Shown here: positions 30,249-39,383 of the stretch, in pieces
How positions within the stretch are numbered: position 1 is the first letter of the stretch
Layout: each line of letters starts with the position of its first letter
NCBI RefSeq assembly: GCF_025028335.1
Contig: NZ_JAFEUW010000001.1
Coordinates: 682,001 to 746,000 of the forward strand
Origin: Brachybacterium sillae
GTDB lineage: Bacteria > Actinomycetota > Actinomycetes > Actinomycetales > Dermabacteraceae
Direction: 5' to 3'
Length of the DNA stretch: 64,000 nucleotides
Made by a program: the position numbers and the translations under genes
Notes under the pieces: model-generated
What the model was told of the DNA's origin: nothing
What the model saw: the letters and a program-made list of their open reading frames with translations, nothing else
Databases searched by the model: none

Positions 30249-31586
30249 TCACTGGGTGGTGTAGGGGATGCCGTCGGCGGCGGGCACCCGCACTCGGCCG
30301 ACGACGCCGGCCACCGCGAACAGGGTGACCACGTACGGGATCATGAGCAGGAACTCGCTGGGGATGGCCCCTCCGATCGTTCCCTGCGGCAGGGTGCCCA
30401 GCCGCAGCTGCAGCGCATCGGCGAAGGCGAAGGTGAGGGCCGCGGCGAGCGCCCCCACCGGGTGGTAGCGGCCGAGGATCATGGCGGCCAGCGCGATGTA
30501 CCCCTTGCCGGCGGACATATTGTCGGCGAACGCCACACCGGTGCCGAGGGTGAGGATGGCACCGCCGAGGCCCGCCACGGCAGCCCCCAGCAGCACGTTC
30601 TTCCACCGGGTCCGGTTCACGGCGATGCCCATGGTGTCGGCGGCGCGGGGATGCTCGCCGACGGCGCGCACGCGCAGGCCCCAGCGGGTGCGGAACAGCG
30701 CCACGGTGAGCACGGCCACGATGATCCACATCAGGTACACCAGGATGTTCTGTTCGAACAGCACCCGGCCGATCAGCGGCAGGTCCGCCAGGCCGGGGAT
30801 GCGGATCACCGGCAGACGCATCGGGGTGTTGAACAGCTGCGGGTTCTGCTTCATGACGGTGCCGAAGAAGAAGCTGGTGAGCCCGACGGCGAGGACGTTC
30901 AGCACCACACCGACGATGATCTGCTGCACCTGGTGCCCGATGGCGAACAGCGCCAGCAGGGCACCCATGATGAGGGCCATCAGCGGCGCCGCGAGCAGAC
31001 CCAGCCACACGCTGTGGGTGAGCGAACCGATCAGGGCGGCGCCGAACGCGCCGAACAGCAGCTGACCTTCGATCGCGATGTTCACCACGCCGGCGCGCTC
31101 CGACAGCACACCCGAGAGCGCACCGAAGGCGAGGGGCACGGCGAGGATCATCGTGACCTGCAGCAGCGAGGCGAGGTCGAGGGCGGCGCCCGCCACAGCC
31201 CAGGTGAGGAACGCCAGGACCCACAGCACCCCGAAAACCACGACCAGCGCGGCGCGCAGCCGGCGCGGGGGCGTGCCGCGGCGGGCCTGCAACGCCCAGA
31301 CGGCGGCGGCGATCGCCAGGGCCAGCAGCGACAGCACGATGGCGGTGGCCCGTGCGGGAAGGCTGATCGACGCCGGCAGCACGCCGAGGTCCCAGCCACC
31401 CTCCTGGACGATCCGGTACCCGGTCTGCTGGCCGGAGCGGGCCAGGAGCCCGAACACGGTCAGGGCCAGCAGGCCGAGGGCGGTCAGAGCCGCAGGGAGG
31501 CGCCACCAGGTGCGCAACCGCCCCCCGGTGACCTTCTTCTCGACGACCTCGTCGGTGGCGAGGTCCAGGGTGGGGGCGGTGCTCAT
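30249..31586 (-). CDS. Nucleoside ABC transporter permease, second subunit
   Basis: Inner-membrane permease of a BmpA/PnrA-type importer (YufQ/NupQ-like). The 445-residue protein has about ten hydrophobic segments. The family signature is the central NIAIEGQLLFGAFGAAL segment after LSERAGVV; further on IPSEFLLMIPYVVTLFAVAGV closes it. An N-terminal part with three extra membrane segments (residues 30-150) makes it longer than typical members of about 310 residues. The ATG at 31584-31586 overlaps the first permease's stop. Confidence 0.88.
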   Translation of the reverse strand: MSTAPTLDLATDEVVEKKVTGGRLRTWWRLPAALTALGLLALTVFGLLARSGQQTGYRIVQEGGWDLGVLPASISLPARATAIVLSLLALAIAAAVWALQARRGTPPRRLRAALVVVFGVLWVLAFLTWAVAGAALDLASLLQVTMILAVPLAFGALSGVLSERAGVVNIAIEGQLLFGAFGAALIGSLTHSVWLGLLAAPLMALIMGALLALFAIGHQVQQIIVGVVLNVLAVGLTSFFFGTVMKQNPQLFNTPMRLPVIRIPGLADLPLIGRVLFEQNILVYLMWIIVAVLTVALFRTRWGLRVRAVGEHPRAADTMGIAVNRTRWKNVLLGAAVAGLGGAILTLGTGVAFADNMSAGKGYIALAAMILGRYHPVGALAAALTFAFADALQLRLGTLPQGTIGGAIPSEFLLMIPYVVTLFAVAGVVGRVRVPAADGIPYTTQ

Positions 31587-32887
31587 GCCGTCGTCCTCTC
31601 CACGGCGCGGGATCCGGTACCGGGGGTGCCCGGGTCGGAGGGGTCAGTGCCGGGGGTGCTGGCCGCGCGGCGGCGATCGCGTCGGCGGCGCAGCGTCTCG
31701 AGGCCACTCATCTGACGCACCAGCCCGGGGGCGGCGATGAACAGCACCACCAGGGCCTGCACCACCTGGACGAGGTCCAGCGGCACACCGGCAGTGGTCT
31801 CCATGAAACGGCCGCCGGTGGACAGCGCCGCGAACAGCAGACCGGCCAGCACGATACCCACCGGTCCCGAGCGACCCAGCAGAGCCACGGTGATCGCGTC
31901 GAAACCGATGTTGCCGGCGATACCGCCGGTGAGGCGCTGCTCGGTGCCGAGCACGTGCACGGCGCCGGCGAGACCCACGAGGGCACCCGCGACGAGCATC
32001 ACGCCGAGGGCGCTGCGGCCGACGTCGATACCCGCGACCTCGGCGGCCCGGGGGTTGGAGCCGACGGCGCGGAAGCGGAACCCGAGGGTCGAGCGGGACA
32101 TGAGCCACCACAGGAACACGATGGCCAGAACCGCCACGAGCAGGCCCAGATGCAGCCGGAACTGCGGGCCCAGCAGCAGCGGAAGCCGCGCGGTCTCCTT
32201 GACGGCCAGCGACGTCGGCTGCGGGCGGCCTCCGTTGAAGGCGGTGGTGGTCAGCAGATACTGCAGGCCGTACAGCGCGATCCAGTTGAGCATGATCGTG
32301 GAGATCACCTCGTTGGCGCCGAAACGTGCCTTGAGGAACCCGGCGAGACCGCCCCACAGGGCGCCGCCGATGATCCCGGCGACCATCGCCACCAGCAGGT
32401 GCACCACCACCGGCAGCTGCCAGGTGAAGCCCACGAACCCGGCGACCATCGCGCCGACGATCAGCTGCCCGGTGCCGCCGATGTTGAACAGCCCGGCGCG
32501 GAAGGCGACGGCCATGCCCGCGGCGGCGATGATCAGCGGCGTCGCGACCGTGAGGGTCTCGGTGAGCGGCTTGATCATGCGCTGCGGGGAGTTCGCCCAG
32601 GGGTCGAGGATCGCACCGCGGAACATGGCGGTGTAGGCCTCGACGATCGCCGTGCCCATCGCGGAGAAGGTGTCCCCGGGGCGGGCGAAGAAGTACGCCG
32701 CGGCGGCGCGGACGTCGGTGTCGGCGATGAGGATCAGCACCGATCCGATGAGGAAGGCGAACAGCAGCGCCAGCAGCACCACCGGCAGGTCGGCGCGCCC
32801 GATGTCCCGGGCGATCCGTGCCAGGGCGGCGTTCACGCTGCTGGTGCGCTCGCTCTCGGTGCGCTCGGCGGAGCCGGGGCCGCTCAT
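31583..32887 (-). CDS. Nucleoside ABC transporter permease, first subunit
   Basis: Partner permease (YufP/NupP-like) of the nucleoside importer. The 434-residue protein holds about ten membrane segments; diagnostic are PLIIAAAGMAVAFRAGLFNIG with GGTGQLIVGAM (each quoted in part), ISTIMLNWIALYGLQYLL, and GFDAITVALLGRSGPVGIVLAG, quoted in part. A short Arg-rich cytoplasmic tail ends the chain. The ATG at 32885-32887 overlaps the ATPase stop (ATGA). Confidence 0.88.
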   Translation of the reverse strand: MSGPGSAERTESERTSSVNAALARIARDIGRADLPVVLLALLFAFLIGSVLILIADTDVRAAAAYFFARPGDTFSAMGTAIVEAYTAMFRGAILDPWANSPQRMIKPLTETLTVATPLIIAAAGMAVAFRAGLFNIGGTGQLIVGAMVAGFVGFTWQLPVVVHLLVAMVAGIIGGALWGGLAGFLKARFGANEVISTIMLNWIALYGLQYLLTTTAFNGGRPQPTSLAVKETARLPLLLGPQFRLHLGLLVAVLAIVFLWWLMSRSTLGFRFRAVGSNPRAAEVAGIDVGRSALGVMLVAGALVGLAGAVHVLGTEQRLTGGIAGNIGFDAITVALLGRSGPVGIVLAGLLFAALSTGGRFMETTAGVPLDLVQVVQALVVLFIAAPGLVRQMSGLETLRRRRDRRRAASTPGTDPSDPGTPGTGSRAVERTTA

Positions 32888-34455
32888 GCGATCTCTCCTT
32901 CGTCGGCGAGCTGGGAGTCGGTGGTGCGGGCGCCCGCGGCGACGGCCTCGCGGGCGGCCTCGGCGGTGTACCCGGCCATCATCAGGCCGAGGACGTCGCG
33001 GTCCTCGTCCCCGGGGACGATGCCGAGGATCCGACCGCGGTACATCACGGCGATGCGGTCGGCCAACTGGGCCACCTCGTCGAGTTCCGTGGAGACGATC
33101 ACCACGGGCGTGCCGGCATCGCGCTCGGCGATGATTCGCCGGTGCAGGAACTCGATGGAGCCGACGTCCACTCCGCGCGTCGGCTGCGAGGCGATGAACA
33201 GGGACAGACGGCGGTCCAGGGCACGGGCCATGACGACCTTCTGCTGGTTGCCGCCGGAGAGGGTCGAGACGTGCGCGTCGGCGGATTCGGTGCGGACATC
33301 GAACTCGGCGATCTTCTCGCGGGCGCTGCGGGCGATCCGGCCCAGGCGCAGGGCCAGGCGGGAGCCGTAGGGGGCACGGTCGTGCTGGTCGAGCACCAGG
33401 TTCTCGGCGATGGAGAAGTCCGGCACCAGGGCGTCATGGGTGCGGTCCTCGGGGACGAAACCGACGCCGGCGTCGAGGATCCGCTTGGTGGAGCGGCCGA
33501 CGAGCTCCTGCCCGCGCAGACGGGCGGAGCCGGTGGTGCCCTTCTGCAACCCCAACAGCGCCTCGGTGAGTTCGGTCTGACCGTTGCCCTGGACGCCCGC
33601 GATGCCGAGCACCTCCCCCTCGTGGACGTCGAAGGAGACGTCATCAAGGGTGACAACGCCGTCGTCGTCGACGACCGACAGTCCGCGCACGGCGAGGGCG
33701 ACCTCCCCGGGCGAGGCCGGGGCCTTGTCCAGGTCGAGGGACACCGCGCGGCCGACCATCAGGCTCGCGAGCTCCGTCTGGTCGGCCGACGGGTCGGCGG
33801 TGCCGACGACGCGGCCGCGGCGGATCACCGTGATGCGGTCGGCGACGGCCTTCACCTCTCGCAGCTTGTGGGTGATGAAGACGATGGAGGTGCCCTCGTC
33901 GCGCAGCTGCCGCATGATGCCCATGAGCTCATCGGTCTCATGCGGGGTGAGCACGGCCGTGGGCTCGTCGAGCACCAGGATCTCGGCGCGACGCGAGAGG
34001 GCCTTGATGATCTCCACGCGCTGCTGGGCGCCCACGGGGAGATCCTCGACGCGGGCGTCGGGGTCGATGTCGAAACCGAAGCGGTCGGAGATCTCGCGCA
34101 CGGTGCGGCGGGCGGCGCGCAGGTCTAGCAGCCCACCGGAGGTGGGCTCGTGACCGAGCACCACGTTCTCCGCCACGGTGAACACCGGCACCAGCATGAA
34201 GTGCTGGTGCACCATGCCGATGCCCGCGGCCATGGCATCCCCCGGCCCGGAGAAACTGACCTCGCGGCCGTCGAGCAGGATCTGACCGGCGTCGGGCGCA
34301 TACAGCCCGTACAGCACGTTCATGAGGGTGGATTTGCCCGCGCCGTTCTCGCCGAGGAGGGAGTGGATCTCCCCCGGCTCGACGACCAGGTCGATGGCGT
34401 CGTTCGCGGTGAAGGACCCGAACCTCTTCGTGATCCCTCGCAGTTCGAGCTTCAC
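32884..34455 (-). CDS. Nucleoside ABC transporter ATP-binding protein (tandem ABC domains)
   Basis: Energises the importer. The 523-residue protein carries two ABC domains as in RbsA/NupO-type ATPases. Domain 1 is complete: Walker A LLGENGAGKSTLMN, Walker B LVLDEPTAVLTP. Domain 2 has the usual altered P-loop GVQGNGQTELTEALLG, signature LSGGNQQKVVMARAL, and IASQPTRGVDVG in place of a normal Walker B acid. This asymmetry is characteristic of the family, so one active site probably does most of the hydrolysis. The start is GTG at 34453-34455. Follows the lipoprotein gene after a strong hairpin. Confidence 0.92.
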   Translation of the reverse strand: MKLELRGITKRFGSFTANDAIDLVVEPGEIHSLLGENGAGKSTLMNVLYGLYAPDAGQILLDGREVSFSGPGDAMAAGIGMVHQHFMLVPVFTVAENVVLGHEPTSGGLLDLRAARRTVREISDRFGFDIDPDARVEDLPVGAQQRVEIIKALSRRAEILVLDEPTAVLTPHETDELMGIMRQLRDEGTSIVFITHKLREVKAVADRITVIRRGRVVGTADPSADQTELASLMVGRAVSLDLDKAPASPGEVALAVRGLSVVDDDGVVTLDDVSFDVHEGEVLGIAGVQGNGQTELTEALLGLQKGTTGSARLRGQELVGRSTKRILDAGVGFVPEDRTHDALVPDFSIAENLVLDQHDRAPYGSRLALRLGRIARSAREKIAEFDVRTESADAHVSTLSGGNQQKVVMARALDRRLSLFIASQPTRGVDVGSIEFLHRRIIAERDAGTPVVIVSTELDEVAQLADRIAVMYRGRILGIVPGDEDRDVLGLMMAGYTAEAAREAVAAGARTTDSQLADEGEIA

Positions 34456-34481
34456 GTGCTGTGCTCCTTGCTGGGGCGCGG

Positions 34482-34510
34482 CACGGCCCCCGTCGTCGAC
34501 GGGGGCCGTG
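34482..34510 (-). terminator. Intercistronic hairpin between the binding-protein and ATPase genes
   Basis: Perfect 13-base stem CACGGCCCCCGTC/GACGGGGGCCGTG with a three-base loop. It lies 37 bases past the lipoprotein stop and 26 before the ATPase start. Similar hairpins often attenuate transcription or protect the upstream mRNA, so that the binding protein is made in excess over the transporter. No T-run is present. Confidence 0.7.
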
Positions 34511-34547
34511 CGTCGTGCGGTGGTCCGCCGCCGGGTCGGCGCGACCG

Positions 34548-35660
34548 TCAGGCGGTCGGCGACGCCGTCGACTCGACGGTGATCTTGCCGTCGATGATGT
34601 CCTGCTTCAGCTGGTCGACCTCGCTCTTCAGCTCGGCCGGCACCTGGGCGTCCAGGTCATGGTACGGGGCGATGCCCACGCCGCCGTTCTCCAGGGTGCC
34701 CACGTACGGGGTGTTGTCGAAGGAGCCGTCGGCGGCCTGGGTGGTGACGTCCTCCACCGCCTTGTCCATCTCCTTCATCACGGAGGTGAGGATGACCTTC
34801 TGCGCGTCCGGGTCGGAGGCGTTGGTCTCGTAGCCGTCGGCGTCGACCCACACCACCATGCGGCCCTCACCCTCCTTGGCGGAGGCCAGGGTGCCCGCGC
34901 CGACCGGGCCGGCCACCGGCATCACGATGTCGGCGCCCTGGTCGTAGAAGGTGTCGGAGAGGGACTTGCCCTTGGTCTGGTCCTCGAAGTTGCCCACGAA
35001 GGAGCCCTGCTGGGTGTCCTTGTTCCACCCGAGCAGCTGCACGTTCGCGCCGTGCACCTCGTTGTACTTCGCGACACCGTCGGCGAAGCCGTCCATGAAG
35101 ATCGTCACGGTCGGGATGTTGATGCCGCCGTAGGTGGCGACCTTCCCGGTCTTCGAGCTGCCGGCGGCGACATAGCCGGCGAGGTACGCGGCCTGGGCGG
35201 TGTCGAAGGAGATCGGCTTGACGTTGTCGAGCTCGATCGGGTTGCCATCGGCATCCTGGGCGGTGGAGTCGATGATGGCGAAGTTGACGTCGGGGTTCGC
35301 CTGGGCCTTCTCGCCGGTGGCGGGGGCCAGCAGGAAGCCGACGGTGAAGATCAGGTTGCAGTTGCCCGCGACCAGGTTGTCGATGTTCGGGCCGAACTCG
35401 GAATCGCCCGCGGACTCCGCCGCCTGGGACTGGATGCCGAGCTTCTCCACCGCGGCGTCGAGACCCGCCTTGGAGGTCTCGTTGAAGGACTTGTCGTCCC
35501 AGCCGCCGGAGTCGGAGACCATGCAGGCCTTGTAGTCGGAGCCGGCCTGTCCGCCGTCGCTGCCGCCCTGGCCCCCACCGGCGGTGTCCGGGGCGGCGCC
35601 ACAGGCGGCGAGGGTGAGCGAGGCGACGCCGAGGACGGCGAGGGAACGCAGGGACTTCAT
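34548..35660 (-). CDS. bmpA: BMP/PnrA-family nucleoside-binding lipoprotein
   Basis: Extracellular nucleoside-binding lipoprotein of the ABC importer. The signal peptide (residues 1-19) ends in the lipobox LTLAAC; a Gly/Ser-rich tether follows. The Bmp fold shows ACMVSDSGGWDDKSFNETSK, ATYGGINIPTVTIFMDGFADG (quoted in part) and GADIVMPVAGPVGAGTLASA, all typical of PnrA-like proteins. The 370-residue length is usual. The ATG at 35658-35660 has GGAGG nine bases upstream. First gene of the operon bmpA-ATPase-permease-permease-cdd-deoA. About 159 bases precede it and should contain the operon promoter. Confidence 0.92.
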   Translation of the reverse strand: MKSLRSLAVLGVASLTLAACGAAPDTAGGGQGGSDGGQAGSDYKACMVSDSGGWDDKSFNETSKAGLDAAVEKLGIQSQAAESAGDSEFGPNIDNLVAGNCNLIFTVGFLLAPATGEKAQANPDVNFAIIDSTAQDADGNPIELDNVKPISFDTAQAAYLAGYVAAGSSKTGKVATYGGINIPTVTIFMDGFADGVAKYNEVHGANVQLLGWNKDTQQGSFVGNFEDQTKGKSLSDTFYDQGADIVMPVAGPVGAGTLASAKEGEGRMVVWVDADGYETNASDPDAQKVILTSVMKEMDKAVEDVTTQAADGSFDNTPYVGTLENGGVGIAPYHDLDAQVPAELKSEVDQLKQDIIDGKITVESTASPTA

Positions 35661-35819
35661 GGGGAGGGCCTCCAGTCGAGGGTTCCGGGGCGCGGCACCA
35701 CGGTGTGCCACCGCAGGGTTCGTCCCCAAACCCTAGCCCGCGTCGGGCGCGCCGACGTATCGGCGGTCCCGATGGTCACCGAACCGTTACGTGGGCTCGG
35801 TCTCATCGGCCGGGAGCGC

Positions 35820-37043
35820 TCAGGCGGAGCGCGACGCCTCGTGCAGATCCCGGTGCACCACCACGGACGACAGCACGGTCGCACCGACCTCGATCGCCCG
35901 CTCATCGATCCACAGATCACCCATGTGCAGGTCGTAGGTGCGGCCACCGGGCACCCGGGTGCCCAGCCGGGCGAGAGCACCGGGCACCTTCTCCAGGTAC
36001 CAGGCGAAATCCTCGCCGCCCAGCGACTGCGCCGCCGGGTCGATGTGATCGCGACCGTAGGCGCTGGTCACCGCCGATTCCAGCAGGCGCACGCTGGCCG
36101 GGTCGTTCGAGACCGGAGGCACGCCGCGGTCGTGCTGCACGGTGGCGTGCACGCCCCAGGCGCGGGCCAGTTCCATGAGGATCTCCTCCAGGAGCTCCTC
36201 CGCCCGGTCCCAGGCGTGGTGGTCCAGACAGCGCAGGGTCCCCTCGAGCACACCGTGGGAGGGGATCGCGTTGAAGGCACTGCCGGCGTGCACCACTCCC
36301 CAGGTGAGGTTCACACCCGAACGGGGGTCCATCCGCCGGGTCAGTGCCGCGGGCAACTGGGTGGCGATGACGCCGAGGGCGTAGACGAGGTCCTGGGTCT
36401 GGTGCGGGCGGGAGGTGTGGCCGCCCTCCCCGGTGAGTTCGATGCGCACCGGGTCGGTGGCGGAGGTGATGGGGCCGGGTTTCAAGCCGAGATGGCCGAC
36501 GTCGACCCCCGGGTCGCAGTGCAGCGCGAAGATCGAGTCGACATCGTCGACGGCGCCCTCGGCGATCATCCGGGGCGCGCCGGAGGGGTGCTTCTCCTCG
36601 GCCGGCTGGAACACCAGCCGCGCGGAGCGGCGCAGCAGGCCCCGACGGGAGGCCTCCACCAGGGCGGTCCCGGCGCCGACCACGCAGGCCATGTGCACAT
36701 CGTGCCCACAGGAGTGGGAGATCCCGTCCCGCCGGGAGCGGAAGGGGACATCGTGCTCCTCCTGGATGCCGAGGGCGTCGATGTCCGCGCGCAGGGCCAC
36801 CGGCGCGAGCTCCAGATCGGTCCCGGGGATGTCACAGATCAGACCGGTACCGGGCATCAGCCGGGGCGTGAGCCCGAGAGATTCGAGGCGCTCGGCGATG
36901 TACGCGGTCGTCGCGTGCTCCTGGTGGCTGAGCTCCGGATGGGCGTGGATGTGGCGCCGCACGGCGATGAGATCGTCACGGTGCTCGGCGAGCACCTGTC
37001 GGAGCAGCCCCGACTCGCCCAACAGGCTGCGCGCGTCCTCCAC
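35820..37043 (-). CDS. M20-family amidohydrolase
   Basis: Zinc/manganese amidohydrolase of the M20D type, which removes acyl or amino-acid groups from small amides (for example N-acyl amino acids). The 407 residues show RRHIHAHPELSHQEHATTAY, the ALRADIDALGIQEEHD metal/active-site stretch, HSCGHDVHMACVVGAG, AEEKHPSGAPRMI with the catalytic Glu, and GGEDFAWYLEKVPGA near the end. The dimerisation domain lies in the middle (VRIELTGEGGHTSRPH). The start is GTG at 37041-37043 with AAAGGA upstream. The substrate cannot be told by eye. Confidence 0.88.
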   Translation of the reverse strand: MEDARSLLGESGLLRQVLAEHRDDLIAVRRHIHAHPELSHQEHATTAYIAERLESLGLTPRLMPGTGLICDIPGTDLELAPVALRADIDALGIQEEHDVPFRSRRDGISHSCGHDVHMACVVGAGTALVEASRRGLLRRSARLVFQPAEEKHPSGAPRMIAEGAVDDVDSIFALHCDPGVDVGHLGLKPGPITSATDPVRIELTGEGGHTSRPHQTQDLVYALGVIATQLPAALTRRMDPRSGVNLTWGVVHAGSAFNAIPSHGVLEGTLRCLDHHAWDRAEELLEEILMELARAWGVHATVQHDRGVPPVSNDPASVRLLESAVTSAYGRDHIDPAAQSLGGEDFAWYLEKVPGALARLGTRVPGGRTYDLHMGDLWIDERAIEVGATVLSSVVVHRDLHEASRSA

Positions 37044-37131
37044 GGCGGTACCGTCCTTTCCTCACCCGCGGCGCGGGTCTCCCACCCGGCGGCGGGGTCC
37101 TCCCGGCGCGGGTTCGTCGCGGCGCGGCCCG

Positions 37132-38340
37132 TCAGCGCAGGGAGCCGCGGCCGTGATCCTCCAGGCCGCCGACGAGCCCGGAGAGGGACTGCGCGGCATC
37201 GTCGGCCAGCACCAGCAGCACGTCGTCGGTGTCGACGACGCTCACCCCGTCGAGTCCCACCAGGGCCACGAGGCGACCCGTGGAACCGTACACCGTGGCG
37301 CGGGAGCCGACCGCTTCGATCTCAGCATCGCCGAGGGAGATCACGTCGCCGTCGGCCCGGCCGGGCGCGGCGTCGGTGCCGACGCGGGCGGCGCGGGCCT
37401 CCCGCAGCTGGCGGCCGAGGGCGGCGAAGTCGCCCACATCGTCCCAGTCGAAGTCGGCCGGGACCGTCGCCACCCGCCCCTGCGCCGCGAGCGGCTCCGC
37501 CAGGGCGTGGTCGATCGCGATGGAGGTCAGGGTGGGCCAGACCTCGTCGAGCACCTCCTGCTCCTGTGGGGTGCCGAGGGCTTCGGCGATGCGCCGCACC
37601 CCGTGCTCCATCGGCGGGATCTGCTCGACCAGGGCGTCCAGCAGCACGCTGGCGCGCACCACGAACATGCCGCCGTTCCAGCGGAACCGGCCGGTGGCGA
37701 GGAACTCCTCAGCGGTGGCGCGGTCCGGCTTCTCCACGAAGCGGACGACGGGTTCCGCCCCGGCGGCTCGCAGGGCGTCGGTCGCCTCCTGATCCCGGGG
37801 CTGACCGCTCTCGATGTATCCGAACCCGGTGGCCGGATGCGTCGGTTCGATGCCGAGGGTGACCAGGTACCCGAGCTCCGCGGCGCGGCGGGCGGCCGTG
37901 ACCGCCTGCTCGAAGCGTTCCTGGGGGGCGATGAGGTGGTCCGCCGCGAAGGACCCGATGACGGCGTCGGGGTCGGCAGCGTGGGCGACGGCGGCGGCCA
38001 GGGCGATCGCGGGCATAGAGTTGCGCGGCGACGGCTCGGCGAGGACCCGGGCGCTCTCCCCCACCTGCGCGCGGACGGCCGGGGCGTGGGCCCTGCCGGT
38101 GACCACCAGCGGAGGGCGATCGGACAGTGGGGCCAGCCGGTCGACGGTCGCCTGCAGCAGCGAGCGGCCGCTGCCGGTGAGGTCCAGGAGGAACTTGGGG
38201 TGATCGCGCCGCGACAGCGGCCACAGACGCGTCCCGGATCCCCCGGCCGGGATCACCGGGACGAAGGGAGCGATGGGCTCGGGGGCGTCATGGGAGGAAC
38301 GGGCGGGCGCAGGGGCGGGCGCAGCGGCGGAATCCGACAT
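37132..38340 (-). CDS. manC: Mannose-1-phosphate guanylyltransferase
   Basis: Makes GDP-mannose from mannose-1-phosphate and GTP for glycan synthesis. The N-terminal nucleotidyltransferase begins after about 28 disordered Ala/Pro residues: PVIPAGGSGTRLWPLSR, then HPKFLLDLTGSGRSLLQATV, and FVEKPDRATAEEFLA. A C-terminal part (ATVPADFDWDDVGDFAALGR and later) fits the short GMP class without the isomerase domain; length is 402. The ATG at 38338-38340 is divergent from sdhC. The mannose donor could serve surface polymers such as those of the first locus, but no direct link is seen. Confidence 0.9.
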   Translation of the reverse strand: MSDSAAAPAPAPARSSHDAPEPIAPFVPVIPAGGSGTRLWPLSRRDHPKFLLDLTGSGRSLLQATVDRLAPLSDRPPLVVTGRAHAPAVRAQVGESARVLAEPSPRNSMPAIALAAAVAHAADPDAVIGSFAADHLIAPQERFEQAVTAARRAAELGYLVTLGIEPTHPATGFGYIESGQPRDQEATDALRAAGAEPVVRFVEKPDRATAEEFLATGRFRWNGGMFVVRASVLLDALVEQIPPMEHGVRRIAEALGTPQEQEVLDEVWPTLTSIAIDHALAEPLAAQGRVATVPADFDWDDVGDFAALGRQLREARAARVGTDAAPGRADGDVISLGDAEIEAVGSRATVYGSTGRLVALVGLDGVSVVDTDDVLLVLADDAAQSLSGLVGGLEDHGRGSLR

Positions 38341-38504
38341 GGCGCCACCCTAAAGAGCGATCCGGGCGCAGGTGGTGCGGGGCGCCACCGGGCGCACAGC
38401 CACCCGCGGTGGTAGCCTGACCGCGCCGCCCGGAGGACTGTGCGCCGCTGCACACCCCGGCGCGACCCGACCGAATCATCGATCCGTCTCACCGGGAGGC
38501 TTTC
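38341..38504. promoter_or_regulatory. Divergent promoter region between manC and sdhC
   Basis: This 164-base gap must hold promoters for manC and for the sdhCDAB operon. TAGCCT near 38413 is a possible plus-strand -10. A GGGAGG ribosome-binding site for sdhC lies just before its GTG. No clear operator repeat was found. Confidence 0.35.
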
Positions 38505-38891
38505 GTGGCATCAGCCCAGTCCGGGACGCTCTACCGCGGACGCGAGGGCATGTGGTCCTGGGTCGCGCACCGCGTGTCCGGCATGCTCATCTTCCTCTTC
38601 CTGCTCGTGCACGTGCTGGACACGGCGCTCGTGCGGGTCTCCGCTGAGGCGTACAACGAAGTGATCGGCCACTACAAGACGGTGGTGTTCGGCCTGGGCG
38701 AGATGGGCCTCGTCGCCGCGATCCTCTTCCACGCCCTCAACGGCCTGCGCGTGATCCTGGTGGACTTCCTGCCCGCCGGCGCCCGCTACCAGCGTCAGCT
38801 CTTCTGGGGCGTCATCGCCCTGTGGGTGGTGCTGATGCTCGGATTCGTGCCCGTCCACCTGATCCACATGTTCTCCGGCGGAGGCCACTGA
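38505..38891 (+). CDS. sdhC: Succinate dehydrogenase cytochrome b556 subunit
   Basis: Membrane anchor of complex II, contributing to haem b and quinone binding. The 128-residue protein has three membrane helices. The first contains HRVSGMLIFLFLLVHVLDTA, with the conserved Ser/Arg of the quinone site and a haem-ligand His; the second contains LFHALNGLRVILVDF. The start is GTG at 38505 with GGGAGG about five bases upstream. First gene of sdhCDAB. Confidence 0.92.
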   Translation: MASAQSGTLYRGREGMWSWVAHRVSGMLIFLFLLVHVLDTALVRVSAEAYNEVIGHYKTVVFGLGEMGLVAAILFHALNGLRVILVDFLPAGARYQRQLFWGVIALWVVLMLGFVPVHLIHMFSGGGH

Positions 38892-38893
38892 CG

Positions 38894-39334
38894 ATGACGA
38901 CCACCTCCATCCCCGAGCCGAGCACCCGCTACCGCCGCACCGGCCGCGGCGGCGTCAACACGGAGATGCTCGCCTGGCTGTTCATGCGGCTGTCCGGTGT
39001 GCTGCTCGTGATCCTCGTGTTCGGCCACCTGCTGGTGAACCTCGTCCTCGGCGAGGGCGTCAAGGGCATCGACTTCGCGTTCGTGGCCGGCAAGTGGTCC
39101 AGCCCCTTCTGGCAGGTGTGGGACCTGCTCATGCTGTGGCTCGGCCTGCTCCACGGCGGCAACGGTGTGCGCACGATCATCGACGACTACGCCCACCGCC
39201 CCACCACCCGTCTGGTGCTCAAGACCCTGCTGCTGCTGGCCGTGGCGATCACCATCGCCCTGGGCACCCTGGTGATCTTCACCTTCGATCCGTGCCTCGA
39301 CCCGAACTCCGCCCTGGCGGTCTGCCGGGGCTGA
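38894..39334 (+). CDS. sdhD: Succinate dehydrogenase hydrophobic membrane anchor subunit
   Basis: Second membrane anchor of complex II. The 146-residue protein has three helices; WLFMRLSGVLLVILVFGHLL carries the first His, and LMLWLGLLHGGNGVRTIIDD the second, giving the Arg/His/Asp pattern expected around the quinone and haem. The ATG at 38894 follows the sdhC stop by two bases. An earlier in-frame start lies inside sdhC and is rejected. The C-terminus has two cysteines (CLDPNSALAVC), an unexplained feature. Confidence 0.9.
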   Translation: MTTTSIPEPSTRYRRTGRGGVNTEMLAWLFMRLSGVLLVILVFGHLLVNLVLGEGVKGIDFAFVAGKWSSPFWQVWDLLMLWLGLLHGGNGVRTIIDDYAHRPTTRLVLKTLLLLAVAITIALGTLVIFTFDPCLDPNSALAVCRG

Positions 39335-39383
39335 TGTCCTCGACCGGCCACCGTCCGTCATCGTCCTGAGGAGACACCCCTCC

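Noticed and set aside
34461..37862. Plus-strand open frame of over 1100 codons
   Set aside because: It lies antisense to bmpA, the amidohydrolase and manC, all of which have clear motifs; its own residues are low-complexity.
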